A stretch of DNA of 19,204 nt, taken from Chitinophagaceae bacterium. GTDB lineage: Bacteria > Bacteroidota > Bacteroidia > Chitinophagales > Chitinophagaceae. How positions within the stretch are numbered: the first letter of the stretch is position 1; every line of letters starts with the position of its first letter. The stretch lies in assembly GCA_019454915.1 (NCBI GenBank), contig JACFNM010000034.1, positions 1 through 19,204 on the forward strand, in the 5' to 3' direction. Positions 9,901-16,760 of the stretch are shown one piece after another. Made by a program: the position numbers and the translations under genes. The notes under the pieces are model-generated. The model had not been told where the DNA came from. It made no database searches and was given only the letters and a program-made list of their open reading frames with translations.

Positions 9901-10087
9901 GATTTCCCGGCAGGGTGAAATCAGCACCTTTGTACCACCCTTGGGTGGAGCACCGTTCACGTTGAGTAACGCTGAGATCAAAGAAATCAAAGAGCAGCAA
10001 AGATCGGTAATGCCGGAGAGAATTTTGGATCGGTTGAGCGAACAGGAAGTACGGGATTTGTTTGCCTATCTCACCAAAGAAAAATAA
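6998..10087 (+). CDS. PVC-type membrane dehydrogenase lipoprotein: propeller, HEAT-like repeats, C-terminal heme c
   Basis: This large protein (1029 aa from the chosen start) matches the Pirellula/Verrucomicrobium architecture described by TIGR02604 (N-terminal) and TIGR02603 (C-terminal heme domain). The frame extends upstream to a GTG at 6959, but the ATG at 6998 gives a lipoprotein signal with C22 as the lipid-anchored cysteine (GGPAC). Residues about 65-460 form a beta-propeller with FEDTDGDGEYD near 150 and DLHAVANSLRWGPDG near 219, where H221 is a candidate active-site base. Residues about 460-860 are helical HEAT-like repeats. The C-terminal domain has the single heme c motif C908-G-M-C911-H912, then GGNIGPDLTGYE, a possible distal region, and LFAYLTKEK at the end. 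It should pass electrons from the propeller to the heme and onward. It is the only CxxCH protein seen in the cluster. The substrate is unknown; sugar-like is inferred. Confidence 0.88.
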   Translation: MQLNKKICWYLMILLLAGGPACNNNGNKQQPTKRSIDDISANEDVARYLKNFKGLGALTDSSSPTPALESMAKFKVTGDLAMDLVLSEPRVVQPVEMSFDSRGRLWVVQYSQYPFPQGLKVVSVDNYLRFQYDAVPLAPPEGVKGADKITIFEDTDGDGEYDKSTDAITGLNIATSVITGRGKVWVLNPPYLLAYPDPDRDGIPNGNPEAVLSGFGMEDLHAVANSLRWGPDGWLYGGQGSTTTANISSSVTKNVSFLGQVIWRYNVDTHEFEVFAEGGGNTFNVEFDSKGRVFSGNNGYDRGPNFKQGAYYPRSLGKHGAYTNPFTFGNLPNMELVGEKKRFTHSLIRYEGGKLPSRFEGKMIAVNPLLHYVQLTRFEPDGSTLKNIDEERIVETNDRWFRPVNIKAGPDGGVYIADWYDSRLSNTDPRDTWNKTTGRIYRLRGKEGVKGIAPFDLSQYDAKKLLELLKSENKWFRQHARRELADRKDQSVLPDLISMLQSKNGQDALEALWAIHVCGGFNDDIAGTAIHHQDPYVREWGVRLSGDKKQVTPKIGQQLIQLAATEKNAEVRSQLACTAKRLPAKDAFPIIENLLKFHPEDAKDPDIPMLIWWALESKAETDRRGVVSMFQDQSIWRSKIVQQVLLSRIMKRYIIAGGEDNFSVAAELIKMAPTTQLKKGMVSAVHEGLGGQDLVSLSLQLLNVIRPFESDLFGGPLALGIRSGDSKSIKQALTIIGDDHASIDSRLTYTKLLSEVNQPEAVFTLMNVVESARTSPALRDVALQALGRYDSARIGTQVIKAYPGFRGDAGNRMAAINLLVSRRGWTEELLKTIDEKKTISREDVSDQAIHRMRLLNDPEITQIVDRLWPNSKPLSPSALNEEMVKYAKILKSGKGDADKGRMIYLAQCGMCHRLYDAGGNIGPDLTGYERSNLNYLLQNIVDPNAYIREGYGVYQITTTDGRTLEGKMISRQGEISTFVPPLGGAPFTLSNAEIKEIKEQQRSVMPERILDRLSEQEVRDLFAYLTKEK

Positions 10088-10117
10088 AAGAGTATTATCT
10101 AATTTAATCAGAAAACG

Positions 10118-11518
10118 ATGTTGACGCGAAGACAATTATTAAAACAATTAGCGGTAACAGGAGTAGCCGGCATGGTAAACTGGCCGGTTAATGCATATAC
10201 TGCTTTATCAAAAGACATAGGACTCAAAGGAATAGAGATCAGTTCGGCTGATCTGAATTTTGAAAGAGAGCCGCTTGTTCGGCCTTTTGGATTTAAGGGT
10301 GGATATGTTACTGAATTATGGCAGGGTATCAATTTGTTGCAATCATCATCGGGGACCAGGAAAGTAGGCTTATCAACCCAAAGCATACTTTGGTCGGATC
10401 CGGAGATATATTCAGCACACTCTGAAAGTGGAGGGAATGCTCTAATGCTTGCATTGACCGAGTATGCGTTGCAACGGGTAAAAGGACAAAAATTTAAGAG
10501 TCCAATCGAATTACAACAGCAGATTTTAGATGATGTGTATGCCTATGGAGTGAAAATTTCAGGAAATCCGGGATTAAGAAAAACCTTCGTGTTAAACGCT
10601 TTGGTTGGTTTAGACAATGCAGCGTGGATGTTGTATGCGGCAGAGAATGGAATCACCGGGTTTGATGACATGATTCCTGCAGAATATCATTCGGCTCTAT
10701 CTAACCGTCATCAACGTGTGGCGGCCATTCCCCTGATATCTTATAATGTTCCGATGAGTGAATTGCAAGCTTTAACCCGTTCCGGATATTTTATCCTCAA
10801 AATAAAATTAGGACAACCGGGTACCCAAGCGGAAATGCTGCAAAAAGATATTGAACGCATTTCTTCCATCCATAAAGCAATCGGTCAGATCAAAACACCG
10901 GATACCGGAATCGGAAAACCACTTTACTATTTTGATGCAAACGGCCGCTATGAAAAGAAGGAAACGCTATTGAAGCTGATAGACCACATCAAAAAGATAG
11001 GTGCTTTTGATCAGGTGGCAATTATCGAGGAACCTTTTCCGGAAGAAGCGGACATAACGGTGGGTGACATACCATTGCGTATAGCAGCAGATGAGAGCGC
11101 TCATACGACGCAGGATGTTATGGAACGGATACAAATGGGTTATAAAGCTATTGCCTTGAAGCCCATTGCCAAGACATTAAGTATGACGCTGGGTATGGTG
11201 CGCGCAGCCAAGGCGCAGTCTATTCCCTGCTTCTGTGCGGACTTAACCGTGAATCCTATATTAGTGGATTGGAATAAAAATGTCGCTGCACGTCTGGATC
11301 CCTTACCGGGGTTGAATACCGGACTGTTGGAAAGCAACGGAAATCAGAATTATAAGAATTGGTCAGTGATGGAAACCTACCATCCCTATCCGCATGCATC
11401 GTGGAGTAAGGTGGTTAAGGGTGTGTTTAATCTGAGTAAAGAATTTTATGCAAAAAGCGGAGGCATTTTGTCGGATTCGCCGCATTACATGAAAATGTTT
11501 CAAAGAGAAAAGAGTTAA
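10118..11518 (+). CDS. Tat-exported enolase-superfamily enzyme (mandelate racemase/muconate lactonizing type)
   Basis: The protein (466 aa) abstracts a proton next to a carboxylate, if active. A Tat signal (TRRQLLKQLA, residues 3-12) places it outside the cytoplasm, which is unusual because most relatives are cytosolic. The barrel motifs are complete: K228-I-K230 (base), D273-A-N (metal ligand), IIEEP (302-306, metal ligand), AADES (323-327, metal ligand) and K348 (ALKP, second base). The KxK plus Lys pattern is that of the muconate-lactonizing/dipeptide-epimerase branch, but the reaction cannot be assigned; sugar-acid dehydration or epimerisation would suit the neighbouring dehydrogenases. 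It starts 30 bases after the cytochrome gene. Its stop codon overlaps the next start (TAATG, 11516-11520), so translation is likely coupled with the azurin-like gene. The family call is firm and the reaction open. Confidence 0.85.
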   Translation: MLTRRQLLKQLAVTGVAGMVNWPVNAYTALSKDIGLKGIEISSADLNFEREPLVRPFGFKGGYVTELWQGINLLQSSSGTRKVGLSTQSILWSDPEIYSAHSESGGNALMLALTEYALQRVKGQKFKSPIELQQQILDDVYAYGVKISGNPGLRKTFVLNALVGLDNAAWMLYAAENGITGFDDMIPAEYHSALSNRHQRVAAIPLISYNVPMSELQALTRSGYFILKIKLGQPGTQAEMLQKDIERISSIHKAIGQIKTPDTGIGKPLYYFDANGRYEKKETLLKLIDHIKKIGAFDQVAIIEEPFPEEADITVGDIPLRIAADESAHTTQDVMERIQMGYKAIALKPIAKTLSMTLGMVRAAKAQSIPCFCADLTVNPILVDWNKNVAARLDPLPGLNTGLLESNGNQNYKNWSVMETYHPYPHASWSKVVKGVFNLSKEFYAKSGGILSDSPHYMKMFQREKS

Positions 11519-12651
11519 TGGGCAGGAAATCCTATGTTTTGAGTTTTTATCGGTCAGCAACGTTTAATTTACCAGGAGTCGTTTTTCTGCTGAGCTTTTC
11601 GTTTCTACTGACAGGGATAAGTGCGCAGCCGAACAGAGACAGCGCAAAGACTATAACGATTAACGCAATCGGCGGACTACAGTATGATTTGGTGAGATTC
11701 AGCGTAAAGCCGGGTTCAGAGGTGAAGCTGATACTCACCAATAAGGATGATATGAAGCATAATATGTTGATTACCGTCCCGGGAGCAAGGATGGCCGTGG
11801 TCAACGCAGCTTTACAGATGGGGAATATGGGAGAAAAGAAAAGTTATATCCCGGCAATGGATGAAATACTGTGGTCTATTCCGCTGCTTGAACCGGGTGA
11901 GTCCAAAACACTTTCGTTTACCGCTCCGCAAAAAGAGGGTGTGTATCCTTATGTGTGCACTTATCCGGGTCATGGCCAGGTGATGTATGGTGCGATGTAT
12001 GTAACTCGTAAGGAGATGCCTCCCTTGAAGGATGATATTCACGTTCCACCGGTTGCCGGCGCTCATAAGGGTGATGTTCATATCCACGATAACAAAGATT
12101 TTGCGGAGCAAAAAAGAGCAGCCCCTTATTTATATCGGATTTTTCTACCGGGTGCAAGCCCTGCCGCTATCGCCGTACGCCTGTCGGACAGCTTGTCTTA
12201 TTGTTGGGATGCTGGTACCTGCCGGTTGCGTTACGCCTGGTATGGCGGATTCTTAGATAACACGGATATCTGGAAAGGACATCACGATGCTTACGGAACC
12301 ATCATGGGTACTATATTTTATCGTGACAAAACAAACTTTCCTATTCATATAGATCATCCGGGAAATATTCCTGTTGTGCAGTTTAAGGGTTATCGTCTGG
12401 TGAATAAATATCCCGAGTTTCACTATACCCTGGATGGGATAGATGTGTATGAATTGATTAAGCCTGGGGAGAAAGGTGTGGCCCTAATCCGAACCTTCAG
12501 AGTTCCTCAAACAGAAAGGATACTCTGGTTCCTGTTTGATAATGACGATGGTGTCAGCTATCAGGCGTCAAAGGGGGACCGGCAGGGTAACAAAGTAAGG
12601 TTATCACCATCAGATGCAAAGGAGTTCACCATTACTATGGCTAAAAATTAA
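11518..12651 (+). CDS. Azurin-like cupredoxin with uncharacterised C-terminal domain, copy B
   Basis: This is a complete paralogue (377 aa) of the partial protein at the left edge. A signal peptide ends near A36-Q37. The cupredoxin domain spans residues about 44-163, with ligands H81 (MKHN), C147, H152 and M156 in the azurin spacing CTYPGHGQVM; the type 1 copper site looks intact. A histidine-rich linker (residues about 174-194, with HVPP, AHKGD and VHIHD) replaces the charged linker of copy A and might bind metal. Residues about 200-375 hold the same C-terminal domain (CRLRYAWYGGFLD, WKGHHD, GYRLVNKYPEFHY). The start codon overlaps the enolase stop by one base, and the copy B propeller starts two bases after its stop, so the three genes form a tight unit. 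An electron-carrier role for a nearby dehydrogenase is inferred. Confidence 0.88.
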   Translation: MGRKSYVLSFYRSATFNLPGVVFLLSFSFLLTGISAQPNRDSAKTITINAIGGLQYDLVRFSVKPGSEVKLILTNKDDMKHNMLITVPGARMAVVNAALQMGNMGEKKSYIPAMDEILWSIPLLEPGESKTLSFTAPQKEGVYPYVCTYPGHGQVMYGAMYVTRKEMPPLKDDIHVPPVAGAHKGDVHIHDNKDFAEQKRAAPYLYRIFLPGASPAAIAVRLSDSLSYCWDAGTCRLRYAWYGGFLDNTDIWKGHHDAYGTIMGTIFYRDKTNFPIHIDHPGNIPVVQFKGYRLVNKYPEFHYTLDGIDVYELIKPGEKGVALIRTFRVPQTERILWFLFDNDDGVSYQASKGDRQGNKVRLSPSDAKEFTITMAKN

Positions 12652-12653
12652 GC

Positions 12654-14156
12654 ATGAGACGATTTGTTTTCTATATTATTTCTCTTACTATTTATTTTTT
12701 CTCAGGTTGTCATAATAAAAAAGAATCAGTTGAACAACCGACAGATTCTTATATCGTAGAAACGATTTCTACGCCGGAGGGTGTCAAGGCCGAGATTGGA
12801 GCGCTTACCTTTCTTTCAGATGGACGCCTGGTAGTTTGCTTTCTGCGGGGTGAGGTCATGATTTATGATCCCCGTTCTCGAGAGTGGAGTTTGTTTGCCG
12901 AGGGATTACATGAGCCTTTAGGTATTATGGCAATCAGTGCTTCGGAATTCCTGATCATGCAGCGGCCGGAGCTCACCAGAGTGAAAGATACAGATGGAGA
13001 CGGCGTGGCGGATCTTTTCGAAACCGTAACCGATGATTTTGGTATCACCGGAAACTATCATGAATTTAATTACGGGCCCGTAATAGATAAAGAAGGAAAT
13101 ATATTTATTGCATTGAATTCGGGTTCGTCGGGGGGCGATATTCAGCCTGAAGTGAGGGGCAGACTGGACACAACAGGCCGTGATAACCATGGCAAAGAAA
13201 TGTATTCTGTGGTTCCCTACCGCGGCTGGGTGATGAAGCTGACACCTGATGGGCAACTCCTACCTTACGCTTCAGGCTTTCGTTCGCCCAATGGAATTGG
13301 ATTTGATGCAGACGGACATTTATTGGTCACCGAAAATCAGGGCGACTGGGTAGGTACGAGTAAGTTGTTTCATATTCAGGAAGGAAATTTTTATGGCCAT
13401 CCGGGTAGTTTAATATGGAGAAAGGGCTGGAATCGGGGTAATCCGTTTTACTTACCGGTGGAGGCTTTGGATAGTATGCGAACAAGAGCAGCTGTGTTGT
13501 TTCCTCAAAACATTATTGCCAACTCTCCCACCCAGCCTGTTTGTGACATGACGAATGGAAAGTTTGGTCCTTATAGCGGGCAGTTGTTTGTGGGTGAAAT
13601 GAATTCCGGTCGTCTGGTACGGGTGGTGCTGGAAACTGTGAACGGAACGCTTCAGGGGGCCTGCATTCCGTTCATAGATGGTAAAGGATTACGTAAAGGG
13701 ATTAATCGCCTGGCTTTTGCTCCTGATGGTAGTCTGTGGGTGGGGCAGGCTGCTTATGGGTGGGGTGGTGACAATGGCATACAGCGGATAAGATTTACAG
13801 GCAAACAACCGGTAGATATTTACGACATGCATCTGACGGATAAGGGTTTTGACCTTAGTTTCACGCAGGCGTTGGACAAATCCGCTGCTCTTTCCCAAAA
13901 CAACTACCGGTTAAAACACTATTATTACGAGTATCATAAGAAGTATGGCTCTGAGAGGATGGATGAGCAGGAGGTGCTAATAAATAAAATTACCCTTACT
14001 CCGGATGGGAAAAAATTATCGCTAACGATAGATAGTTTAAAAGCCGGTTATGTTTACCAGTTGGATCTTGGCGACCTGCGAACCATTGGTGGTGACACCC
14101 TCGCTAATCACCTGATTTGTTACACCGTGAATCAGTTGCGGGTAGAGAAAGAATGA
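12654..14156 (+). CDS. Sorbosone-dehydrogenase-like beta-propeller lipoprotein, copy B
   Basis: This 500-aa protein is a full-length homologue of the propeller at 2118, very roughly 60% identical in the N-terminal half by eye. Unlike copy A it has a lipoprotein signal (FFSGC, lipid-anchored C19), so the two copies should sit in different places. Conserved features are DTDGDGVAD (112-120), GNYHEFNYGP (133-142, with H136), GFRSPNG (208-214, with R210), ENQGDW (227-232) and FYGHP (246-250), followed by an Ig-like domain at about 384-495. H136 and R210 match the PQQ glucose dehydrogenase active site by alignment in my head. No heme motif is present. It is the last gene of the + strand run; a convergent gene ends 54 bases later, and I see no strong terminator hairpin between them. 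Confidence 0.83.
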   Translation: MRRFVFYIISLTIYFFSGCHNKKESVEQPTDSYIVETISTPEGVKAEIGALTFLSDGRLVVCFLRGEVMIYDPRSREWSLFAEGLHEPLGIMAISASEFLIMQRPELTRVKDTDGDGVADLFETVTDDFGITGNYHEFNYGPVIDKEGNIFIALNSGSSGGDIQPEVRGRLDTTGRDNHGKEMYSVVPYRGWVMKLTPDGQLLPYASGFRSPNGIGFDADGHLLVTENQGDWVGTSKLFHIQEGNFYGHPGSLIWRKGWNRGNPFYLPVEALDSMRTRAAVLFPQNIIANSPTQPVCDMTNGKFGPYSGQLFVGEMNSGRLVRVVLETVNGTLQGACIPFIDGKGLRKGINRLAFAPDGSLWVGQAAYGWGGDNGIQRIRFTGKQPVDIYDMHLTDKGFDLSFTQALDKSAALSQNNYRLKHYYYEYHKKYGSERMDEQEVLINKITLTPDGKKLSLTIDSLKAGYVYQLDLGDLRTIGGDTLANHLICYTVNQLRVEKE

Positions 14157-14210
14157 ACCGATAGCTATAGGGAGTGGCGAAACAGAAATCAGTCTCGGGA
14201 AGTTTGAAAA

Positions 14211-15335
14211 TCACTCCGGCCTCTCATTTAGCGCATAAAGAGCAAAGCTGGCCAGCCAGTGCTCTCCCTCGTATCCGCCATCGGTAATAGCGGGCAGCGA
14301 ATAAGCGAGATGCTTGTCTGCTACTTTCAATAAGTGGCCATATTGTTGGGAAAATTGCTTGGCAAGTTGATAGAAAACCCATGCGCGTGAAAAATTCAGC
14401 CCGTCCAGGTGAACCAGATGGCCATCTGCCCGGTCACTAACCTTAGCTACGCCCATGGAAAAATTTTTATCGGCTAATGTGGGCAGAAATTCTTTGAGCC
14501 ATTGCAGGAACTCTTTTTCCGGCATCACACGCTGCATCAGCGAAGCCTCCTCGAGGCAGGGAGACAGGAAATCAAAACCATCGGGCTCCCAGTTGAGCGG
14601 GCAGCCCTTATCGTTCCTGTATAGTCTGAGTGCGTTCTCTTTGATAGCAGAAATCAATGGCTGATTTTGTGAATGGCTTGCATAATCGTACGCGAAAATC
14701 ATCCCAAAAGCAGAATTGCTATGCATACCCACGCGCAGCGGATAAAGTAATTTGGGAAGGAACTCAAGATAGCGTCTAATCAGCAGATCAGTGAGCGGTT
14801 GAAGGTGGGCGGCCAGTTGTTTTCCGTCCTCGGTGTCCCAGGTATCCAGTTCCATTTGTAATTGTAGTAACCACGCCCATCCGTACATTCTCTCGTACGA
14901 GTATTCCTGAGTCCGATTAAAATAGGCTATCTCCTGACTGATATTTTCAACGCTGATATTTTCCTTCAGTTGGCTGAGGATATTCTCTTTATGTTGAAGC
15001 TCAGGAAAATTCTTTAATAATTTTACCAGTGACCAATGACCATGAACGGCAGAATGCCAGTCGAAGCAGCCGTAAAACGCCGGGTGCAGGGCTTTCGGAC
15101 TCCCCAGGTCTGAAGGCTTGCTCAGTACCTGTCCGGTTTTGTTGGGATATTCCGTTTGCAAACATTTCATAGGAAGGGAGGCGAGTCGGTTTGCCTGTAA
15201 GAGGTTTAAGTGCAAGTTCTGCACATTAACCTCAGTTTCGGTTGCCTCGCTTTGAGTCGCAGGATGGTCGGGCTGATTGCAGGCGTTAAGCCATAATGCG
15301 ATTACGATAACCAGAAAGGACAGACTGTATTTCAT
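14211..15335 (-). CDS. DUF2891 family lipoprotein
   Basis: This is a DUF2891 protein (PF11199), a family of unknown function common in Bacteroidota and Proteobacteria. The frame can be read from a TTG at 15341, but the ATG at 15335 is the better start: it gives a short signal with a lipobox LNAC (lipid-anchored C19) and 374 aa. Conserved stretches are HPAFYGCFDWHSAVHGHW (84-101), RVGMHSNSAFGM (201-212), EPDGFDFLSPCLEEA (250-264), LVHLDGLNFSRAW (307-319) and EGEHWLASFA (356-365). The repeated Trp/His/Asp motifs between helical segments suggest an alpha/alpha-barrel, perhaps carbohydrate-binding or carbohydrate-active, but this is inference. It lies 69 bases downstream of the ROK kinase gene on the same strand, so the two probably share a transcript. 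Envelope location beside a sugar kinase and a SusC supports a sugar-related role. Confidence 0.85.
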   Translation of the reverse strand: MKYSLSFLVIVIALWLNACNQPDHPATQSEATETEVNVQNLHLNLLQANRLASLPMKCLQTEYPNKTGQVLSKPSDLGSPKALHPAFYGCFDWHSAVHGHWSLVKLLKNFPELQHKENILSQLKENISVENISQEIAYFNRTQEYSYERMYGWAWLLQLQMELDTWDTEDGKQLAAHLQPLTDLLIRRYLEFLPKLLYPLRVGMHSNSAFGMIFAYDYASHSQNQPLISAIKENALRLYRNDKGCPLNWEPDGFDFLSPCLEEASLMQRVMPEKEFLQWLKEFLPTLADKNFSMGVAKVSDRADGHLVHLDGLNFSRAWVFYQLAKQFSQQYGHLLKVADKHLAYSLPAITDGGYEGEHWLASFALYALNERPE

Positions 15336-15404
15336 TGCCAATAAAAATAAGCAATATTCATTTCTTCATTGAAAACAGTGTCTTGTACTTTCGTATTTCT
15401 ACAT

Positions 15405-16376
15405 TCAATCATTGAGCAGGTTAGCAGCTACCGAAAGCGCCGCATAGGATCCGATGTCTTCCCCTAATTGAGAGGGGAGTATCCGGCAGGCTTTGCGCGC
15501 TTGTGGTAATGCTTCTTTTCCCAAAGCATCCAGCATATAAGATTCAAGCAAGGTTCTACATCTTGTATAGATGCCACCCATGACGATTAATTCCGGATTC
15601 AGTACATCAATGAGGATGGAGAGACCCTGACCCAGTTTAGTCCCCGAGATCCGGAAGACTTCTTTTGCCAGTTCGTCTCCCTGAAGTGCTGCCTCTGCTA
15701 TTTTCAGGGTAGTTAGTGTATTCAGTTCTTCCGGAGGACACCAGGTATAAATAATACCCATTTGTGCTTTTTCTTTGAGTAGGGATTGCCCGAGTTGAGT
15801 AATACCGCCACCACTGCAAAAGCCTTCAAAAGAGCCGGATTTACCATATCCTACCGGACCAAAATCCGTTAACCGGATATGGCCGATTTCACCGGCGTTA
15901 TCATTGGTTCCTGAATATAGGGCGCCGTTCAGTATCAATCCCGCACCCAGACCGGTTCCAAAAGTCAGGAAGATCATATTATCGGTACCCTGACCTGCAC
16001 CAAATTTCCATTCTGCCAGCGCACAGGCATTGGCATCATTTTGTAAACCGGTTGCTATATTAAATTCGTTTTTAATTTTTTCAACGATAGGAATATTATC
16101 CCATCCTGGTAAATTCGGGGGTGATTGTATGAATCCGGTTTTACTGTTGAGTGGTCCGCCGCAACTGATGCCGATGCCTGAGATATCTTCAGCTTGAAGT
16201 TCATGCGTTCTAAGAACTTTCCAAATTGTAGAAATGATTTGACGAATTGTCTCTTCGGCTTTATTTGTCGTAAATCTGATATCCTCCAGTATTTGCAGTT
16301 TCGATGACGCTGTCTGTCCAAGAACGATAGATGTTTTTGTACCTCCGATATCAATACCTATTAATTTTCTGTTCAT
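15405..16376 (-). CDS. ROK-family sugar kinase lacking the zinc-binding cysteines
   Basis: This cytoplasmic protein (323 aa) should phosphorylate a hexose or related sugar with ATP. The frame runs on upstream to 16478, but the ATG at 16376 places the phosphate-binding motif GIDIGGTKT at residues 7-15, as is normal for ROK kinases, and is the start I chose. There is no N-terminal helix-turn-helix, so it is a kinase-type and not a repressor-type ROK protein. Other motifs are LQNDANACALAEW (111-123, with D114 the likely catalytic base), LTFGTGLGAG (137-146) and GEIGH (162-166, with the conserved His). The usual CxCGxxGCxE zinc motif reads V175-G-Y-G-K-S-G-S-F-E184, so all three cysteines are missing, a variant I believe occurs in one ROK subgroup. 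The DUF2891 gene follows in a likely operon. Glucokinase-like activity is possible but unproven. Confidence 0.9.
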   Translation of the reverse strand: MNRKLIGIDIGGTKTSIVLGQTASSKLQILEDIRFTTNKAEETIRQIISTIWKVLRTHELQAEDISGIGISCGGPLNSKTGFIQSPPNLPGWDNIPIVEKIKNEFNIATGLQNDANACALAEWKFGAGQGTDNMIFLTFGTGLGAGLILNGALYSGTNDNAGEIGHIRLTDFGPVGYGKSGSFEGFCSGGGITQLGQSLLKEKAQMGIIYTWCPPEELNTLTTLKIAEAALQGDELAKEVFRISGTKLGQGLSILIDVLNPELIVMGGIYTRCRTLLESYMLDALGKEALPQARKACRILPSQLGEDIGSYAALSVAANLLND

Positions 16377-16671
16377 GCTTAAATTTTTGACTTGGGCTGT
16401 GCATCCGGTTGCTTTCCTCTGCCCGGCATTATCTATAAGCCGCCGATGCCCACAGCAGTCATATAAAAGAACAGGCAAGCTCCCCGGATTGATATTCCCA
16501 ATATATTATATCTTTTGCTAAGCCACTGATAATAATGAATCATAAGCAAACCTTTCGCTTCTAAATTAACACCGAAGTTTGGAAATACGAGTCTTATTCT
16601 TTCGGCGTTAGGTTTAATAGTCAAAAAATAATTGAAATGTCTCGTAGGGGTTTTAGCGGTTTCGTGCGACA

Positions 16672-16683
16672 TACTACGTAGTA
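16672..16683. promoter_or_regulatory. Perfect 12-bp palindrome, candidate operator
   Basis: The sequence TACTACGTAGTA is its own reverse complement and has a central CG, as do LacI-type operators. It lies about 295 bases left of the ROK start and 219 bases left of the SusC start, so it could act on either promoter. No regulator gene is visible in the window. The binding role is inferred from symmetry alone. Confidence 0.4.
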
Positions 16684-16737
16684 AGGGAGCGTCTGGGTGA
16701 AAGCCGGGTGCTTATAAGAATCAAGACGAGTGATTTG

Positions 16738-16760
16738 ATGAGATTGGCTGATTATCTCAT
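16738..16760. promoter_or_regulatory. 7-bp inverted repeat upstream of SusC gene
   Basis: ATGAGAT and ATCTCAT are perfect inverted arms separated by nine bases. They could be an operator with half-sites about one and a half helical turns apart (16 bases centre to centre), or a small hairpin in the SusC leader. The stem is AT-rich and weak as RNA, and it is not followed by a U run, so I do not call it a terminator. Confidence 0.35.

Larger units (their letters stand above)
11518..14156 (+). repeat. Diverged duplicated module, copy B (azurin, propeller)
   Basis: This is the compact version of the module at the left edge: the two genes are separated by only two bases and are coupled to the enolase-superfamily gene by a one-base overlap. 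Protein motifs match copy A throughout. The main differences are the linker of the azurin protein and lipidation of the propeller. Confidence 0.75.

Noticed and set aside
14171..14217. Six-base inverted repeat (GGAGTG and CACTCC) in the convergent gap, as a terminator.
   Set aside because: The arms are separated by 35 bases, there is no U run, and the right arm lies inside the DUF2891 coding end. It is likely chance.
16396..16456. Imperfect stem (GCTGTGCAT with ATG-CC-CACAGC) in the ROK leader, as a riboswitch or attenuator.
   Set aside because: The loop is 41 bases, the stem has a bulge, and no known riboswitch core is visible.
16377..16478. N-terminal extension of the ROK frame upstream of ATG 16376.
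   Set aside because: The extra 34 residues have no family match, and the ATG at 16376 gives the usual distance to the phosphate-binding motif.
16433..16672. 79-aa open frame on the - strand upstream of the ROK gene.
   Set aside because: It has no recognisable motif and lies in the divergent promoter region.
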